Notes under the pieces: model-generated | The model's database searches: none | Told to the model about the DNA's origin: nothing | What the model saw: only the letters and a program-made list of their open reading frames with translations | In this document: one piece after another, positions 6,799 through 15,266 of the stretch | Layout of the letters: every line of letters starts with the position of its first letter | Position numbering within the stretch: the stretch's first letter is position 1 | Made by a program: the position numbers and the translations under genes | DNA from: Colwellia psychrerythraea | Lineage (GTDB): Bacteria; Pseudomonadota; Gammaproteobacteria; Enterobacterales; Alteromonadaceae | Direction: 5' to 3' | NCBI RefSeq assembly: GCF_000764185.1 | Contig: NZ_JQEC01000075.1 | Coordinates: 1 to 64,000 of the forward strand | DNA: 64,000 bases

Positions 6799-7632
6799 AT
6801 GAGCAATCAATTCAACTCAATAGATATGATTAAAAATGAGTTTAATATTTCTGAAGAATCAATTGATACAGTAAGAGGGATTTTAAGAAATATGCAATCT
6901 TCGTTACATCCCGATAAAAACGGTGGTGAATTTAAAAGTGTTAGCGAAGAATCAAACTATCACAAGTTAGATAGCGCAATTAATTTTATAGACTCACAAA
7001 AAACATCAAACAGTGATCTAATTGCAATGTCTGCCGTGACTGATTTAACAAAAGCTGTGACAAATTTAATTTCCTCACAGAATCAAGGTGTAAATACAAG
7101 TATAGCGTTATCAACTGCACTCCAGAGAAATAGCGATGGATACAAAGCTAGAATGAAAATGCCAAAAATAGCATTGACAGCTGTTACTGCAGCATTATCA
7201 GGATTATGGTTATTTCCAAATACGGTCAAAGATCATCCTGTCCTTTCAAATTATGTTAACTTTAATGATTCTCTTACAAATTTTATTTGGATGTACTTGG
7301 TAATTTCTTCCGTTGCATTTTGGATTTACACTTGGCGAAAAGAGGAATCAATAAAAGAAAATAATGAAAGGCTTAAAACCGAGACAGAACAAAATAGAAT
7401 ATTTAAAGGTTTTATTAAAAAGATTGAATTTAAAAACTTTTCACTTGAAGATTTTGTTGAACATATAAAAGATAAAAATTTAAGGAAAGTTGACATCACC
7501 TTAGCTCATGCTATAGCTGAGGTTATTCTAGAGCGGGCTATAAAGAGAAAGGTAATACTAACGAATGACTCTGGAGTAATATCCACAGTTTATAGTGTTT
7601 TAGCGGCTAACAAGCCAATCAAGCAGGACTAA
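6799..7632 (+). CDS. J-domain-like protein with two membrane segments, cassette-borne
   Basis: An AAGGA ribosome-binding site precedes the ATG. The N-terminal ~65 residues contain HPDKNGG (37-43) between two predicted helices, the key motif with which J-domain proteins stimulate DnaK-type chaperones. Membrane helices follow at about 122-140 and 162-179, then a charged, probably coiled-coil, cytoplasmic C-terminus. No zinc-finger or substrate-binding DnaJ domains are present. The last eleven codons lie inside attC site D, so the gene end and recombination site overlap. A role in recruiting Hsp70 at the membrane is inferred; a defence role is possible from the neighbours only. Confidence 0.7.
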   Translation: MSNQFNSIDMIKNEFNISEESIDTVRGILRNMQSSLHPDKNGGEFKSVSEESNYHKLDSAINFIDSQKTSNSDLIAMSAVTDLTKAVTNLISSQNQGVNTSIALSTALQRNSDGYKARMKMPKIALTAVTAALSGLWLFPNTVKDHPVLSNYVNFNDSLTNFIWMYLVISSVAFWIYTWRKEESIKENNERLKTETEQNRIFKGFIKKIEFKNFSLEDFVEHIKDKNLRKVDITLAHAIAEVILERAIKRKVILTNDSGVISTVYSVLAANKPIKQD

Positions 7633-7702
7633 ACACAGTTTACTGTTTTCGTTCCTCAACATTATAGCAAACAATTTTTAGCCTCTTATTGGGGCGTTAG
7701 AT
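7605..7702 (+). repeat. attC site D (98 bp)
   Basis: Left core GGCTAAC (RYYYAAC) and right core GTTAGAT (GTTRRRY) both fit the consensus. Inner arms CAATCAAGCAGGAC and GCCTCTTATTGGGGC pair as expected. It overlaps the last 28 bases of the preceding gene. Confidence 0.9.
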
Positions 7703-7742
7703 TTTCGTCCCATATCCAGTTTCTCTAAAGGCCATCAAATAA

Positions 7743-9998
7743 ATGTCAGATTATGATTTTAGTAGCTTGAATGATAAAGAATTCGAGGATTTATCAGCAG
7801 ATCTTTTAACATGCTATTTCGGCTCTCGAGTTGAGAGGTTTAAAGTTGGGCGTGATGGAGGAGTCGATGGTCGTTTTTTTTCCTCGGAAGGAGACGAAGT
7901 CATTATTCAGTGCAAGCACTGGATAAAGTCAGGTATTGCGGCACTTATCAGATCAATAGAAAAGACAGAAGCAGACAAAGTGAGGAAGCTTAACCCCAAG
8001 CGCTATGTTTTCGTAACATCATTAGAGCTGTCGAGGGACAATAAGATTAAAATTAAGAGCCTTTTATCCCCATATATATTGTCTGAGTCAGATGTTTTTG
8101 GAAGTGAAGATCTTAATGACATTTTATCAAATAATATTAAAGTAGAAAGAAAACACTACAAATTGTGGATATCAAGTACCAATGTCCTGCAAACAATATT
8201 GAATTCCGCAATCATTGGTAGAAGTAAGCATAAATTAGAAGAAATCATTGAAGAATCATGTCGATATGTAGTGACTCAAAGTCATACACAAGCAATCGAA
8301 AAACTTGAAAACATTCACTCAGTGATAATTACTGGTTCGCCAGGTGTCGGCAAAACTTCTTTAGCCGATCAATTATGTCAATATTATACAGCCAAAGGCT
8401 TTGAGTTTTGTTTTATTGAAAATTCACTAAACGAGGCGGAAGATATTTATAATGATGAGTCAAAGCAAGTTTTCTATTTTGATGATTTTTTAGGAAGAAA
8501 CTTCTTATTAGCTCTTAATTCTCACCAAGACTCGCATGTTATTAATTTTATTAAAAGAATTGAAAGAGATAAGAAGAAGAGGTTTGTTCTCACATCACGC
8601 TCAAATATTTTAAATCAAGGAAAGCGGCTCAGCGATCTTTTTGACATTAAAAAAGTAGATAGGAATGAATATGAATTATCAATTTCCTCGTTAACAGATA
8701 TTGATAAGGCTAAAATATTATATAACCACATCTGGTTTGGTGATTTGAATGAAGAGTATATAGATCAAATATATGAAGAGAAACGTTACCTACAAATAAT
8801 TAAGCATAAAAATTTCAATCCGAGATTGATATCTTTTATAACTGACCAACACCGTCTTTCTAATATAAATTCAAATCAATACTGGGAATATATAGATAAA
8901 ACGTTATCAAATCCCAAAGATATTTGGAAAAATGTTTTCGAGATACAGGTTGATGACATCTGCAAGCATATTGTTATAGCGGTATCGTTGCATGGACAAT
9001 CCTTATCAGAGAAAGAGTTAACTTCTCTTTACGGAGAAATATTATCAAGTAACTTAAGTTTAACTTCTCGTAAAGATTATGAGTCAGTAATAAAGTTATT
9101 AGTTGGTGCGCTTTTAAATAGAAGCGTTTTAGACAAAGAAAAAATTTCATATGATCTGTTTAATCCGTCTATAGCTGACTTTGTAATTTCAAACTATTTA
9201 ACTGATTTTAATTATATTGATCAGCTACTTTTGTGCTTAAAAACACCTCAATCAATCTATAACCTAAATAGTTTGATGACATCAGGAGTTATTGAACAAC
9301 AGTATTTCTGTAATATTCTTGAATCTCAACTGCTGAGCCTTTCTAAATCACATAAAGCAAACGAAATAGATAGTTACAAACTTAGGATACTCGCTAGTGC
9401 CTCCTCAAGGCTTTCACCACAAGACGACGTAATTGAATATATACAATGCCTAGTTAAATCTGCCTTAATATCAGGCCCCTGTTCATATGGATATGATTAT
9501 TTTGAATTTATTAATTGGTCACTGTCTTTAGGTTATATCAACTCTGCAGACTCCGCTTTTCAAAAACAACTAAATAGTTGGGTCTATGAATATGAAAAAG
9601 ATATGGACGAATTCATTCCAATTTCAAACTTGGTGTCAACGGTAGAATTATCTCCAGCCTCTTTAACTGCGAAATTGAAAGAGGAGTATTTAGAATATTT
9701 ATCTGATGGTATTACAAGTGATGTTATTGAAGAAGGTATTTTGAATGATGAATATGAAAAATATACTAATGATTATCCCCAATTAGAGGACTATATAAGT
9801 GAACGATTCTCAGAGCTAGGAATTAGCTTTGAACAGGCCGATGTAGATTATGTAAAGGACTGCTGTGATATCGATGATATCATTCAATCTAATATAAATT
9901 CAGCAATGTACGAAGATGATGGTTACGATCAATATAGAGATCAAGGATATAGTATGGAATCTTCTACAGATGCTATTGATGACCTTTTTGAGAGATAA
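7743..9998 (+). CDS. Mrr-like nuclease fused to a STAND-type NTPase, probable phage defence
   Basis: This 751-residue protein begins with a restriction-endonuclease-like domain (1-~130) bearing the PD-(D/E)xK pattern of Mrr enzymes: GRDGGVDGR around Asp42, then IIQCKHW with Gln56 and Lys58. A P-loop (GSPGVGKT, 198-205) and Walker B (FYFDD, about 244-248) define a STAND/AAA-like NTPase like those named nSTAND3. The remaining ~400 residues are helical and very acidic at the end, the usual place of a sensor domain. By analogy with Avs-type proteins, the C-terminus would sense a phage component, the NTPase oligomerise and the nuclease cut DNA; target unknown. It fills a whole cassette between two complete attC sites, unusually long for a cassette gene. 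Confidence 0.82.
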   Translation: MSDYDFSSLNDKEFEDLSADLLTCYFGSRVERFKVGRDGGVDGRFFSSEGDEVIIQCKHWIKSGIAALIRSIEKTEADKVRKLNPKRYVFVTSLELSRDNKIKIKSLLSPYILSESDVFGSEDLNDILSNNIKVERKHYKLWISSTNVLQTILNSAIIGRSKHKLEEIIEESCRYVVTQSHTQAIEKLENIHSVIITGSPGVGKTSLADQLCQYYTAKGFEFCFIENSLNEAEDIYNDESKQVFYFDDFLGRNFLLALNSHQDSHVINFIKRIERDKKKRFVLTSRSNILNQGKRLSDLFDIKKVDRNEYELSISSLTDIDKAKILYNHIWFGDLNEEYIDQIYEEKRYLQIIKHKNFNPRLISFITDQHRLSNINSNQYWEYIDKTLSNPKDIWKNVFEIQVDDICKHIVIAVSLHGQSLSEKELTSLYGEILSSNLSLTSRKDYESVIKLLVGALLNRSVLDKEKISYDLFNPSIADFVISNYLTDFNYIDQLLLCLKTPQSIYNLNSLMTSGVIEQQYFCNILESQLLSLSKSHKANEIDSYKLRILASASSRLSPQDDVIEYIQCLVKSALISGPCSYGYDYFEFINWSLSLGYINSADSAFQKQLNSWVYEYEKDMDEFIPISNLVSTVELSPASLTAKLKEEYLEYLSDGITSDVIEEGILNDEYEKYTNDYPQLEDYISERFSELGISFEQADVDYVKDCCDIDDIIQSNINSAMYEDDGYDQYRDQGYSMESSTDAIDDLFER

Positions 9999-10002
9999 TG
10001 AA

Positions 10003-10100
10003 ATCTAACAAGTCACTCAAAAGGACAAAAAACAGTTGGCTTTTGCTCCTTCGTTGCTAATTTTAGCCAACAATTTTTGCCTCTTAGTGAGGCGTTATCG
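10003..10100 (+). repeat. attC site E (98 bp)
   Basis: Left core ATCTAAC starts four bases after the preceding stop codon and right core is GTTATCG. Arms AAGTCACTCAAAAGGAC and GCCTCTTAGTGAGGC pair. The left core is the exact complement of the right core of site D, as expected for a cassette inserted by attC recombination. Confidence 0.9.
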
Positions 10101-10180
10101 ATAAAAAAATCTAATCCAAATCACCGCTACTGATTAAATGCTAATGTCTTCTTTGTGGTAGAACGCGACCTTTAAAGCAG
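10094..10180. repeat. Cassette leader repeat, copy 3
   Basis: Shares ATCTAATCCAA, GCTAATGTCT and TGTGGTAGAACGCGACCTT-like blocks with copy 1 in the same order. As with copy 1, the next gene is on the minus strand and points toward the repeat. Confidence 0.6.
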
Positions 10181-10200
10181 ATGATTTACTCGATAATTAT

Positions 10201-10437
10201 TTATTGAGGTGTAAGGATCGCTAGCTGTTCGATAGTGCAATCGAAATCCTTGCCTAGAATGTACCTCTCATCTTGCTCCTTGTTGCAGATAGTAGCGACT
10301 TCCTGTAATACAGCCTTAAACTTCTCTCTGTACTGTTGCTCTTGCTTCTCGCCATCCCAAGACAATAGTATAGTTACAGGAATAGTTAGTAGAATTAGGG
10401 GTATTGCTACACCTCTTCTAATTTTGATTGTGCCCAT
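10201..10437 (-). CDS. Small single-pass membrane protein, reverse-oriented cassette gene (78 aa)
   Basis: An ideal AAGGAGG lies 6 bases before the ATG, which settles strand choice over the overlapping plus-strand frame. A basic N-terminus (KIRR) and membrane helix at about 9-26 are followed by a polar helical domain with two cysteines (about 51 and 66). The N-in topology places the domain in the periplasm. No family recognised. It appears to be the last cassette of the visible array. Confidence 0.65.
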   Translation of the reverse strand: MGTIKIRRGVAIPLILLTIPVTILLSWDGEKQEQQYREKFKAVLQEVATICNKEQDERYILGKDFDCTIEQLAILTPQ

Positions 10438-10750
10438 AAATTACCTCCTTGTTACTAGTCCAATAATTAGACTAGATTAATTAACCTGAAAAAGACAGAT
10501 ACCTACCGACTAAGGCAGAGCCTATGTGGTAAGAATCGACAATTTAATGAACATATTCGATTTATTATGAGTGGTCGTAATCAGCGGCTGAATCTAGTGA
10601 GATACATATTCAGGGGTACTAATCGGGTACTTTGGGTTTTATTTTTGCACGAGACTTACCTCAATTCACTATAAACAAAGGCTTGTATGGTTTGTTTTAG
10701 GTAATAAAAAAGGATGCAGATGCATCCTTTTTGTTTATTTACTAACTAAC
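10438..10750. other. Intergenic, right edge of the cassette array
   Basis: Apart from the ribosome-binding site of the small membrane gene and a terminator near 10706, nothing specific is seen. No further attC is recognisable, so the array seems to end between here and 10.2 kb. Confidence 0.4.
10706..10732. terminator. Bidirectional rho-independent terminator
   Basis: GGATGCA and TGCATCC pair around a 2-nt loop with an A-run on the left and T-run on the right. It ends the minus-strand serine hydrolase gene. Confidence 0.8.
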
Positions 10751-12133
10751 TTATTCAGTTTTTACTGCTGGACTTGCATCATTTGATAATCCACTGTAAA
10801 AATTCATCACCTGTTTACCTTGCTCATTTATCTCAATAGAGAAATAAGACAAGCTGCCTTCATAATAAAAACTATTGTCAGACATGGGCTTAATTACCCA
10901 CTTACGGCCATCATCACGTTTCGAGTACACTTCACCATTTTCAAAGCTTAAAGTACGTTGAGACTCATCATTGACTTGGTAAGAGCCCATCATAGTTTTA
11001 ATTTTTTTATCTGATAATGTTATTGCTTTAAATTCAGGAACTTTAATATTCAATGCTTTTGCAGCAAGTAACAATGCTATATCTCGAGGAGCACCGTCAG
11101 AGTCACTATTGTTAAGAACAGCCACGTATAAGTCCTCTTCAGGAATATAAAAAGCGTGTGTTACAAAACCATGGATACCGCCGCCATGACCAATAGCGGT
11201 ATATTTATTCACATCAAACATGCCTAAACCATAACCGTAATCAGAAGTGCTTTTATCATTAAGTTTAAAAGGGGTGATCATTTTTTTATAACTGGCTTTA
11301 GAAATTAATGTGCCATCACGCAGCGCGGTAAACCAAATATCTAAATCATCAACAGTTGATAATAATGAACCAGCAGCGTGTGGCCACATCATATTAATTG
11401 GGTCGGCATTAACCACACCTTGCTCAGTGCGAGAGTAACCAGAAGCTCTGTTGCCAATCAACTGAGTGCCGCCAAAGTGACTATTCTTCATGCCTAATTT
11501 GGCAAATATATCTTGCTCAATAAAGTCAGCGTAGTTTTTTTTACTGGCTACTTCGATAATTTTTCCCAATAAAACATAACCAGTATTGGAGTAACGCATC
11601 GCTTCGCCGGTTTTTAACGGCATAGGCTGCTTGGCAAACTCGGTTAACATTTCATCTAATGAAGTCTCTGTTGGAATGAGGTTTTTCCAAATATGTTCAA
11701 CTTCGGTGTAGTTAGCAATACCTGAGGTATGACTTAATAAATTAGCAATAGTAACAACTTGCCCTTCGGTTGGAAAATCAGGGACATATTTATGAATATC
11801 ATCATTTACAGATAACTTACCTTGCTCTGCCAGCATCATTATTGCTGCTGCGGTAAATTGTTTAGTAATAGAGCCGAGGCGAAATATACTGTCAGTTGTT
11901 AAGGGAACTTGTAGCTCTATGTTTGCTAGGCCTAAAGCACCTTTATAGAGTACTTTTCCGTGCTGGCTAACTATAGCGGCTGCACCAGGACCTTTTTCAT
12001 CAACAAAAGTCGCTAAGACATTATCATAACTTTTTTTAGTCGCTGTTATTTCTTGTTGAGTTACAGGTGCTGCACTCACATTTATAGCGCTACTGAGCAG
12101 CAAGGCAGTGCATATCGTTATTATTTTTTTCAT
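10751..12133 (-). CDS. Secreted serine hydrolase, class C beta-lactamase family
   Basis: The 460-residue protein has a signal peptide (cleavage near residue 21, NVSA-APV) and the three marks of penicillin-recognising serine hydrolases: SITK at 88-91 (nucleophile Ser88), YSN at 181-183 and HGGG at 316-319. A C-terminal domain of about 90 residues after 370 resembles the beta-barrel extension common in AmpC-like esterases and D-peptidases (DUF3471-like). Substrate could be a peptide, ester or peptidoglycan fragment; nothing indicates real antibiotic resistance. It is monocistronic with its own terminator. Confidence 0.88.
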   Translation of the reverse strand: MKKIITICTALLLSSAINVSAAPVTQQEITATKKSYDNVLATFVDEKGPGAAAIVSQHGKVLYKGALGLANIELQVPLTTDSIFRLGSITKQFTAAAIMMLAEQGKLSVNDDIHKYVPDFPTEGQVVTIANLLSHTSGIANYTEVEHIWKNLIPTETSLDEMLTEFAKQPMPLKTGEAMRYSNTGYVLLGKIIEVASKKNYADFIEQDIFAKLGMKNSHFGGTQLIGNRASGYSRTEQGVVNADPINMMWPHAAGSLLSTVDDLDIWFTALRDGTLISKASYKKMITPFKLNDKSTSDYGYGLGMFDVNKYTAIGHGGGIHGFVTHAFYIPEEDLYVAVLNNSDSDGAPRDIALLLAAKALNIKVPEFKAITLSDKKIKTMMGSYQVNDESQRTLSFENGEVYSKRDDGRKWVIKPMSDNSFYYEGSLSYFSIEINEQGKQVMNFYSGLSNDASPAVKTE

Positions 12134-12274
12134 TTTATTTTATCTTCCATGTTGTCATATTAGTTTCATAGCAAAACATCTTACAATGTCACACTTTGTT
12201 ATAGAGCTTCAAGGTGGCTTTTGTCGCTAAATGTTTCAGAAGGGGGATATTTTATTATCGGCAATCGACAAATG

Positions 12275-12303
12275 AAAAAGCAGCTAGTAGGTAGCTGCTT
12301 TTT
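12275..12303. terminator. Terminator of the cpx operon
   Basis: A perfect 12-bp stem (AAAAAGCAGCTA with TAGCTGCTTTTT, 5-nt loop) lies 39 bp downstream of the minus-strand sensor kinase gene, with T-runs on both strands. Confidence 0.8.
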
Positions 12304-12341
12304 ATCTGTACAAGGCAAAGTCGATTTGTAAATTGGTGATA

Positions 12342-13739
12342 CTATATTGGTAATAACGACAGCATAATTGTTACCTTTAAACCAGCTGAAGCTTGGTTTT
12401 TAGCGATTATCTCACCTTGATGTAAGTGAATTGCTTGTTGCGCAATCGCTAAGCCTAAACCTGTACCGCCGCTACTACGTTCTCTACCATCAGCAACTCG
12501 AAAGAAGGGACTAAACAGTTGAGATATTACTTCATCAGGTACACCGGGACCTTTATCTGAAATAGTTAATTCTACTTGCTTAGCTTGTTGTGTTAACTCA
12601 ATAACAACTATTTCATCGTTTGGAGAGTATTTAATCGCATTATTTATCACGTTGCTGATGGCACTGGCGAGCAACTTAACATCGGCTAAAATGGAGTAAT
12701 TAGCTTTTCCTTCAAAAGAGATGATGATATTTTTGCTATTAGCAAAATATTGGCAATCATTTACCACTTGCCTGACAAAATGGCTTAACTCAATTTCATC
12801 AGCAGTAAAGGCATTATGGCTATGTTCAAGCCTTGAAAGTGTCAGTACGTCAGCTATCATTTCATCCAAACGATCAACTTCAGTTTCACAACGAGTTAAA
12901 TGTTTTTGTTGCTCCGTGCTATTGCCCATATGTTTTTCAGCTAAAGCAACGGCTAACTGCAAACGAGTTAATGGCGACCTCAGCTCATGGGATACATCAC
13001 CTAACAAACGTTGATGGACACTAATATTACCTTCTAATTGTTCTGCCATTTGATTGAAGCTTCGCGCGAGATCGCCAAATTCATCAGAACGTTGGTCAAA
13101 TTGTGTGATACGTGTTGATAACTTACCTTCGCCTAATTTATTACTTGCTTTTTGAATAGCAATTAAAGGTTTAGTAAAGCTTTTAGCGAGTAGCCAGCAA
13201 CACAGAAAGCTAATGGTTAATAAGAAAAAAAGACGTAAAGCAATAGGTAATTGAGTGACTAAAGTCACTAAACGTTTTCTTTGTAACTCATTGGCTATAA
13301 ACAATTGCAACTGCTCACCATTAACTACTATAGGTTGAGAAGAGGTGACCTTAGTAAAATCAAAATCAATGGTGACAGGGTTATTAAGAGGGTGTCTTTT
13401 TAAATAATTTTTTACCTTTGACCAGCCGCGATTGTGGGGTGTATAAACCTTGTTAGTCGCTACTTTTTTTATTAGTAAATATTGCTGATGTTTTCGGTGA
13501 AATTGGTGCTGAATTGCTTTAAGTTTTATATGTGTTTTACCTATTAGTCTTTGCTGATAAACCGTTAATAATTTCAGTTGTTGCGGATCAGCCTGTTCTT
13601 GGCTTGGGCTATGCCTAAATTGCATGGTAACTAAGTAACTAATCAAAACAGAAGTGAGTATAACCAGCCAAAAAGCCAGAAATAACTTTAAACTAATACC
13701 TAAGGAGAACTTCTTCTGCCATGTATTTTGATTAAGCAC
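12342..13739 (-). CDS. cpxA: CpxA-like envelope-stress sensor histidine kinase
   Basis: Membrane helices at about 16-36 and 163-185 bracket a periplasmic sensor domain; HAMP follows (about 186-238), then the dimerisation/phosphoacceptor helix with GDVSHELRSPLTRL (His251) and a C-terminal ATPase domain with N, G1 (DKGPGVP) and G2 (GGTGLGLAI) boxes. It starts two bases after the CpxR-like regulator gene on the same strand, and a CpxP/Spy-like gene is divergent from them. That arrangement and the CpxR box between them support assignment to the Cpx system, which reports misfolded envelope proteins. Confidence 0.85.
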   Translation of the reverse strand: MLNQNTWQKKFSLGISLKLFLAFWLVILTSVLISYLVTMQFRHSPSQEQADPQQLKLLTVYQQRLIGKTHIKLKAIQHQFHRKHQQYLLIKKVATNKVYTPHNRGWSKVKNYLKRHPLNNPVTIDFDFTKVTSSQPIVVNGEQLQLFIANELQRKRLVTLVTQLPIALRLFFLLTISFLCCWLLAKSFTKPLIAIQKASNKLGEGKLSTRITQFDQRSDEFGDLARSFNQMAEQLEGNISVHQRLLGDVSHELRSPLTRLQLAVALAEKHMGNSTEQQKHLTRCETEVDRLDEMIADVLTLSRLEHSHNAFTADEIELSHFVRQVVNDCQYFANSKNIIISFEGKANYSILADVKLLASAISNVINNAIKYSPNDEIVVIELTQQAKQVELTISDKGPGVPDEVISQLFSPFFRVADGRERSSGGTGLGLAIAQQAIHLHQGEIIAKNQASAGLKVTIMLSLLPI

Positions 13740-13741
13740 TG

Positions 13742-14470
13742 TTACTGCTCTCCCTGTAAAAATACATAACCTGCGCCTCGCACTGTTTTCATCTTATCTA
13801 TTGGATCAATAGCGAGCAGTTTTCTACGGACATTACCGACATGAACATCAACAGTTCTATCATATGGACTGAGTTTGCGTTGCAGTACTTGCTCTGATAT
13901 TTCAGCTTTACTGATTATTTTACCATGGTGCTCCAGCATATAAACCAGTACTAAATATTCAGTGCCAGTAAGTTCGAGTAAACTGTTTTGACAGGTAATT
14001 TCACGAGTAGCTTGATTAACCCTAACTTGATTAACCATAAGTTGTTCAGCGCTATCATGCCTTGGTGAAGCACTTTGGCTTTTTACAATGGAAATTCGTC
14101 TAAAAATGGCGTTAATACGTGCTAATAGTTCGCGATGTTTGAATGGTTTGGCTAAATAGTCATCGGCACCTAACTCAAGTCCTAAGATACGGTCATTATC
14201 ATCGCCTTTAGCCGTTAACATTAATATAGGGGTTTTATGCTTGCCGCCCAGTGCTTTTAATACTTCAAAGCCATTTAATACAGGCATCATGACATCAAGT
14301 AAAATCAAATCAAAACTATCATCAAATGCTCTTGCTAACCCACTGGCCCCATCTAAACAAGAAGTCACCTGAATATTTTCACAAGCGAGATATTCAGTCA
14401 ATAACTCGGCAAGTTCGGCATCATCATCAATTAATAAAATGTGTTTCGGTTGAACTGTAGCTGGTGTCAT
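13742..14470 (-). CDS. cpxR: CpxR-like response regulator (OmpR family)
   Basis: The receiver domain has the acidic pocket (DDD), the phosphoacceptor in LILLDVMMP, and Lys in AKPF; a winged-helix DNA-binding domain ends with GAGYVF. The receiver is closely similar to E. coli CpxR (LILLDVMMP...LGLELGADDYL.KPF). I chose the ATG at 14470, giving an 8-residue lead before KHILLIDDD, because that fits the family. An upstream in-frame ATG at 14518 would add 16 residues, and neither has a clear Shine-Dalgarno. Two bases separate it from cpxA. Confidence 0.87.
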   Translation of the reverse strand: MTPATVQPKHILLIDDDAELAELLTEYLACENIQVTSCLDGASGLARAFDDSFDLILLDVMMPVLNGFEVLKALGGKHKTPILMLTAKGDDNDRILGLELGADDYLAKPFKHRELLARINAIFRRISIVKSQSASPRHDSAEQLMVNQVRVNQATREITCQNSLLELTGTEYLVLVYMLEHHGKIISKAEISEQVLQRKLSPYDRTVDVHVGNVRRKLLAIDPIDKMKTVRGAGYVFLQGEQ

Positions 14471-14567
14471 ATAAATACTGCTTTTAAAAATGAGCGGCTT
14501 AGTTGCCGAAGTGAACATAAGGTTACTAACTATTAGTTTACGTCATCTTAGCTAAGCAGAAAATAAC

Positions 14568-14582
14568 TTTACATAGCTTTAC
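14568..14582. promoter_or_regulatory. CpxR box
   Basis: TTTAC-ATAGC-TTTAC is, on the other strand, GTAAA-N5-GTAAA, a perfect match to the CpxR consensus. It lies between cpxR and the divergent cpxP-like gene and upstream of a TATACT element (14615-14620), so it can serve both directions. Confidence 0.8.
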
Positions 14583-14702
14583 ATAGCCTTGCACTGCTTT
14601 GCAAAAAGTCTCGATATACTAAAATTGAATTTAATTGAAACGAACTAAAGTTAACTTAACTCTTTATCAATAGAGACAAGCATACCTAATAAGGATTACC
14701 AG

Positions 14703-15161
14703 ATGAAAATTACATTTAAAAATTTAGCTATTGCAACATCCATTTGTTCAGCATTGGTGTTAACCCCACTAAGCTTTGCAGGTAGTGACAACTCAACTCA
14801 TCACGGTGGTCATGAAAAAGGCCACCAACAGATGAGTGAAAAAAAACTTGCTAAATTGAGCCGAAAACTAGGCCTGTCAGAGAGCCAGCAAGCTGATATA
14901 AAAGCACTTAAAACTGAAGAGAAAACACAAATGCAAGCTTTAAAGCCGGCAATGAAAGCCTTTCGTGAACAAGTTAAAACCTTGATGTCAGCCGAGAGTT
15001 TTGATGAACAGGCATTTGTTCAACTACAAGCGAATAACCAAGATGTATTTGCCGCAATGGCGTTAGTCAAAGCAAAAAGTAAATTTGCTATGAAAAGTGT
15101 CTTAACCGCAGAGCAGTTAGAGAAGTTTCATTCAATGAAACATAAACGCTCACGTCGTTAA
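14703..15161 (+). CDS. CpxP/Spy-family periplasmic chaperone-like protein
   Basis: The signal peptide ends around residue 26 (LSFAG). A His-rich stretch (HHGGHEKGHQQ) follows, then a helical domain with two LTxxQ-type motifs, LSESQQ at about 58 and LTAEQL at about 137, which define the CpxP/Spy family. CpxP inhibits CpxA and helps clear misfolded proteins. AAGGA precedes the ATG and the CpxR box lies 120 bp upstream, matching the known cpxP-cpxRA arrangement. The His-rich segment suggests metal binding, not common to all family members. Confidence 0.85.
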   Translation: MKITFKNLAIATSICSALVLTPLSFAGSDNSTHHGGHEKGHQQMSEKKLAKLSRKLGLSESQQADIKALKTEEKTQMQALKPAMKAFREQVKTLMSAESFDEQAFVQLQANNQDVFAAMALVKAKSKFAMKSVLTAEQLEKFHSMKHKRSRR

Positions 15162-15194
15162 TCTTTTGAAATGATAAACCCCTCATTGATCCAT

Positions 15195-15233
15195 CATATA
15201 AAAAATCCGACTTATTGTCGGATTTTTTATATG
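15195..15233. terminator. Bidirectional terminator between cpxP and hpt
   Basis: A 17-bp perfect stem (core AAAATCCGAC / GTCGGATTTT) with a 5-nt loop and T-runs on both strands separates two converging genes. Confidence 0.9.
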
Positions 15234-15266
15234 AAACGTTTTAATTTTCCACCTAAGGCAGTTTAG

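Noticed and set aside
3830..10437. Integron integrase or transposase gene within the array
   Set aside because: None of the frames shows tyrosine-recombinase or transposase features; all sizeable frames are accounted for by other products.
10235..10480. Plus-strand frame of 81 residues overlapping the small minus-strand gene
   Set aside because: No ribosome-binding site; composition is what the antisense of a coding region gives, while the minus-strand gene has a perfect AAGGAGG.
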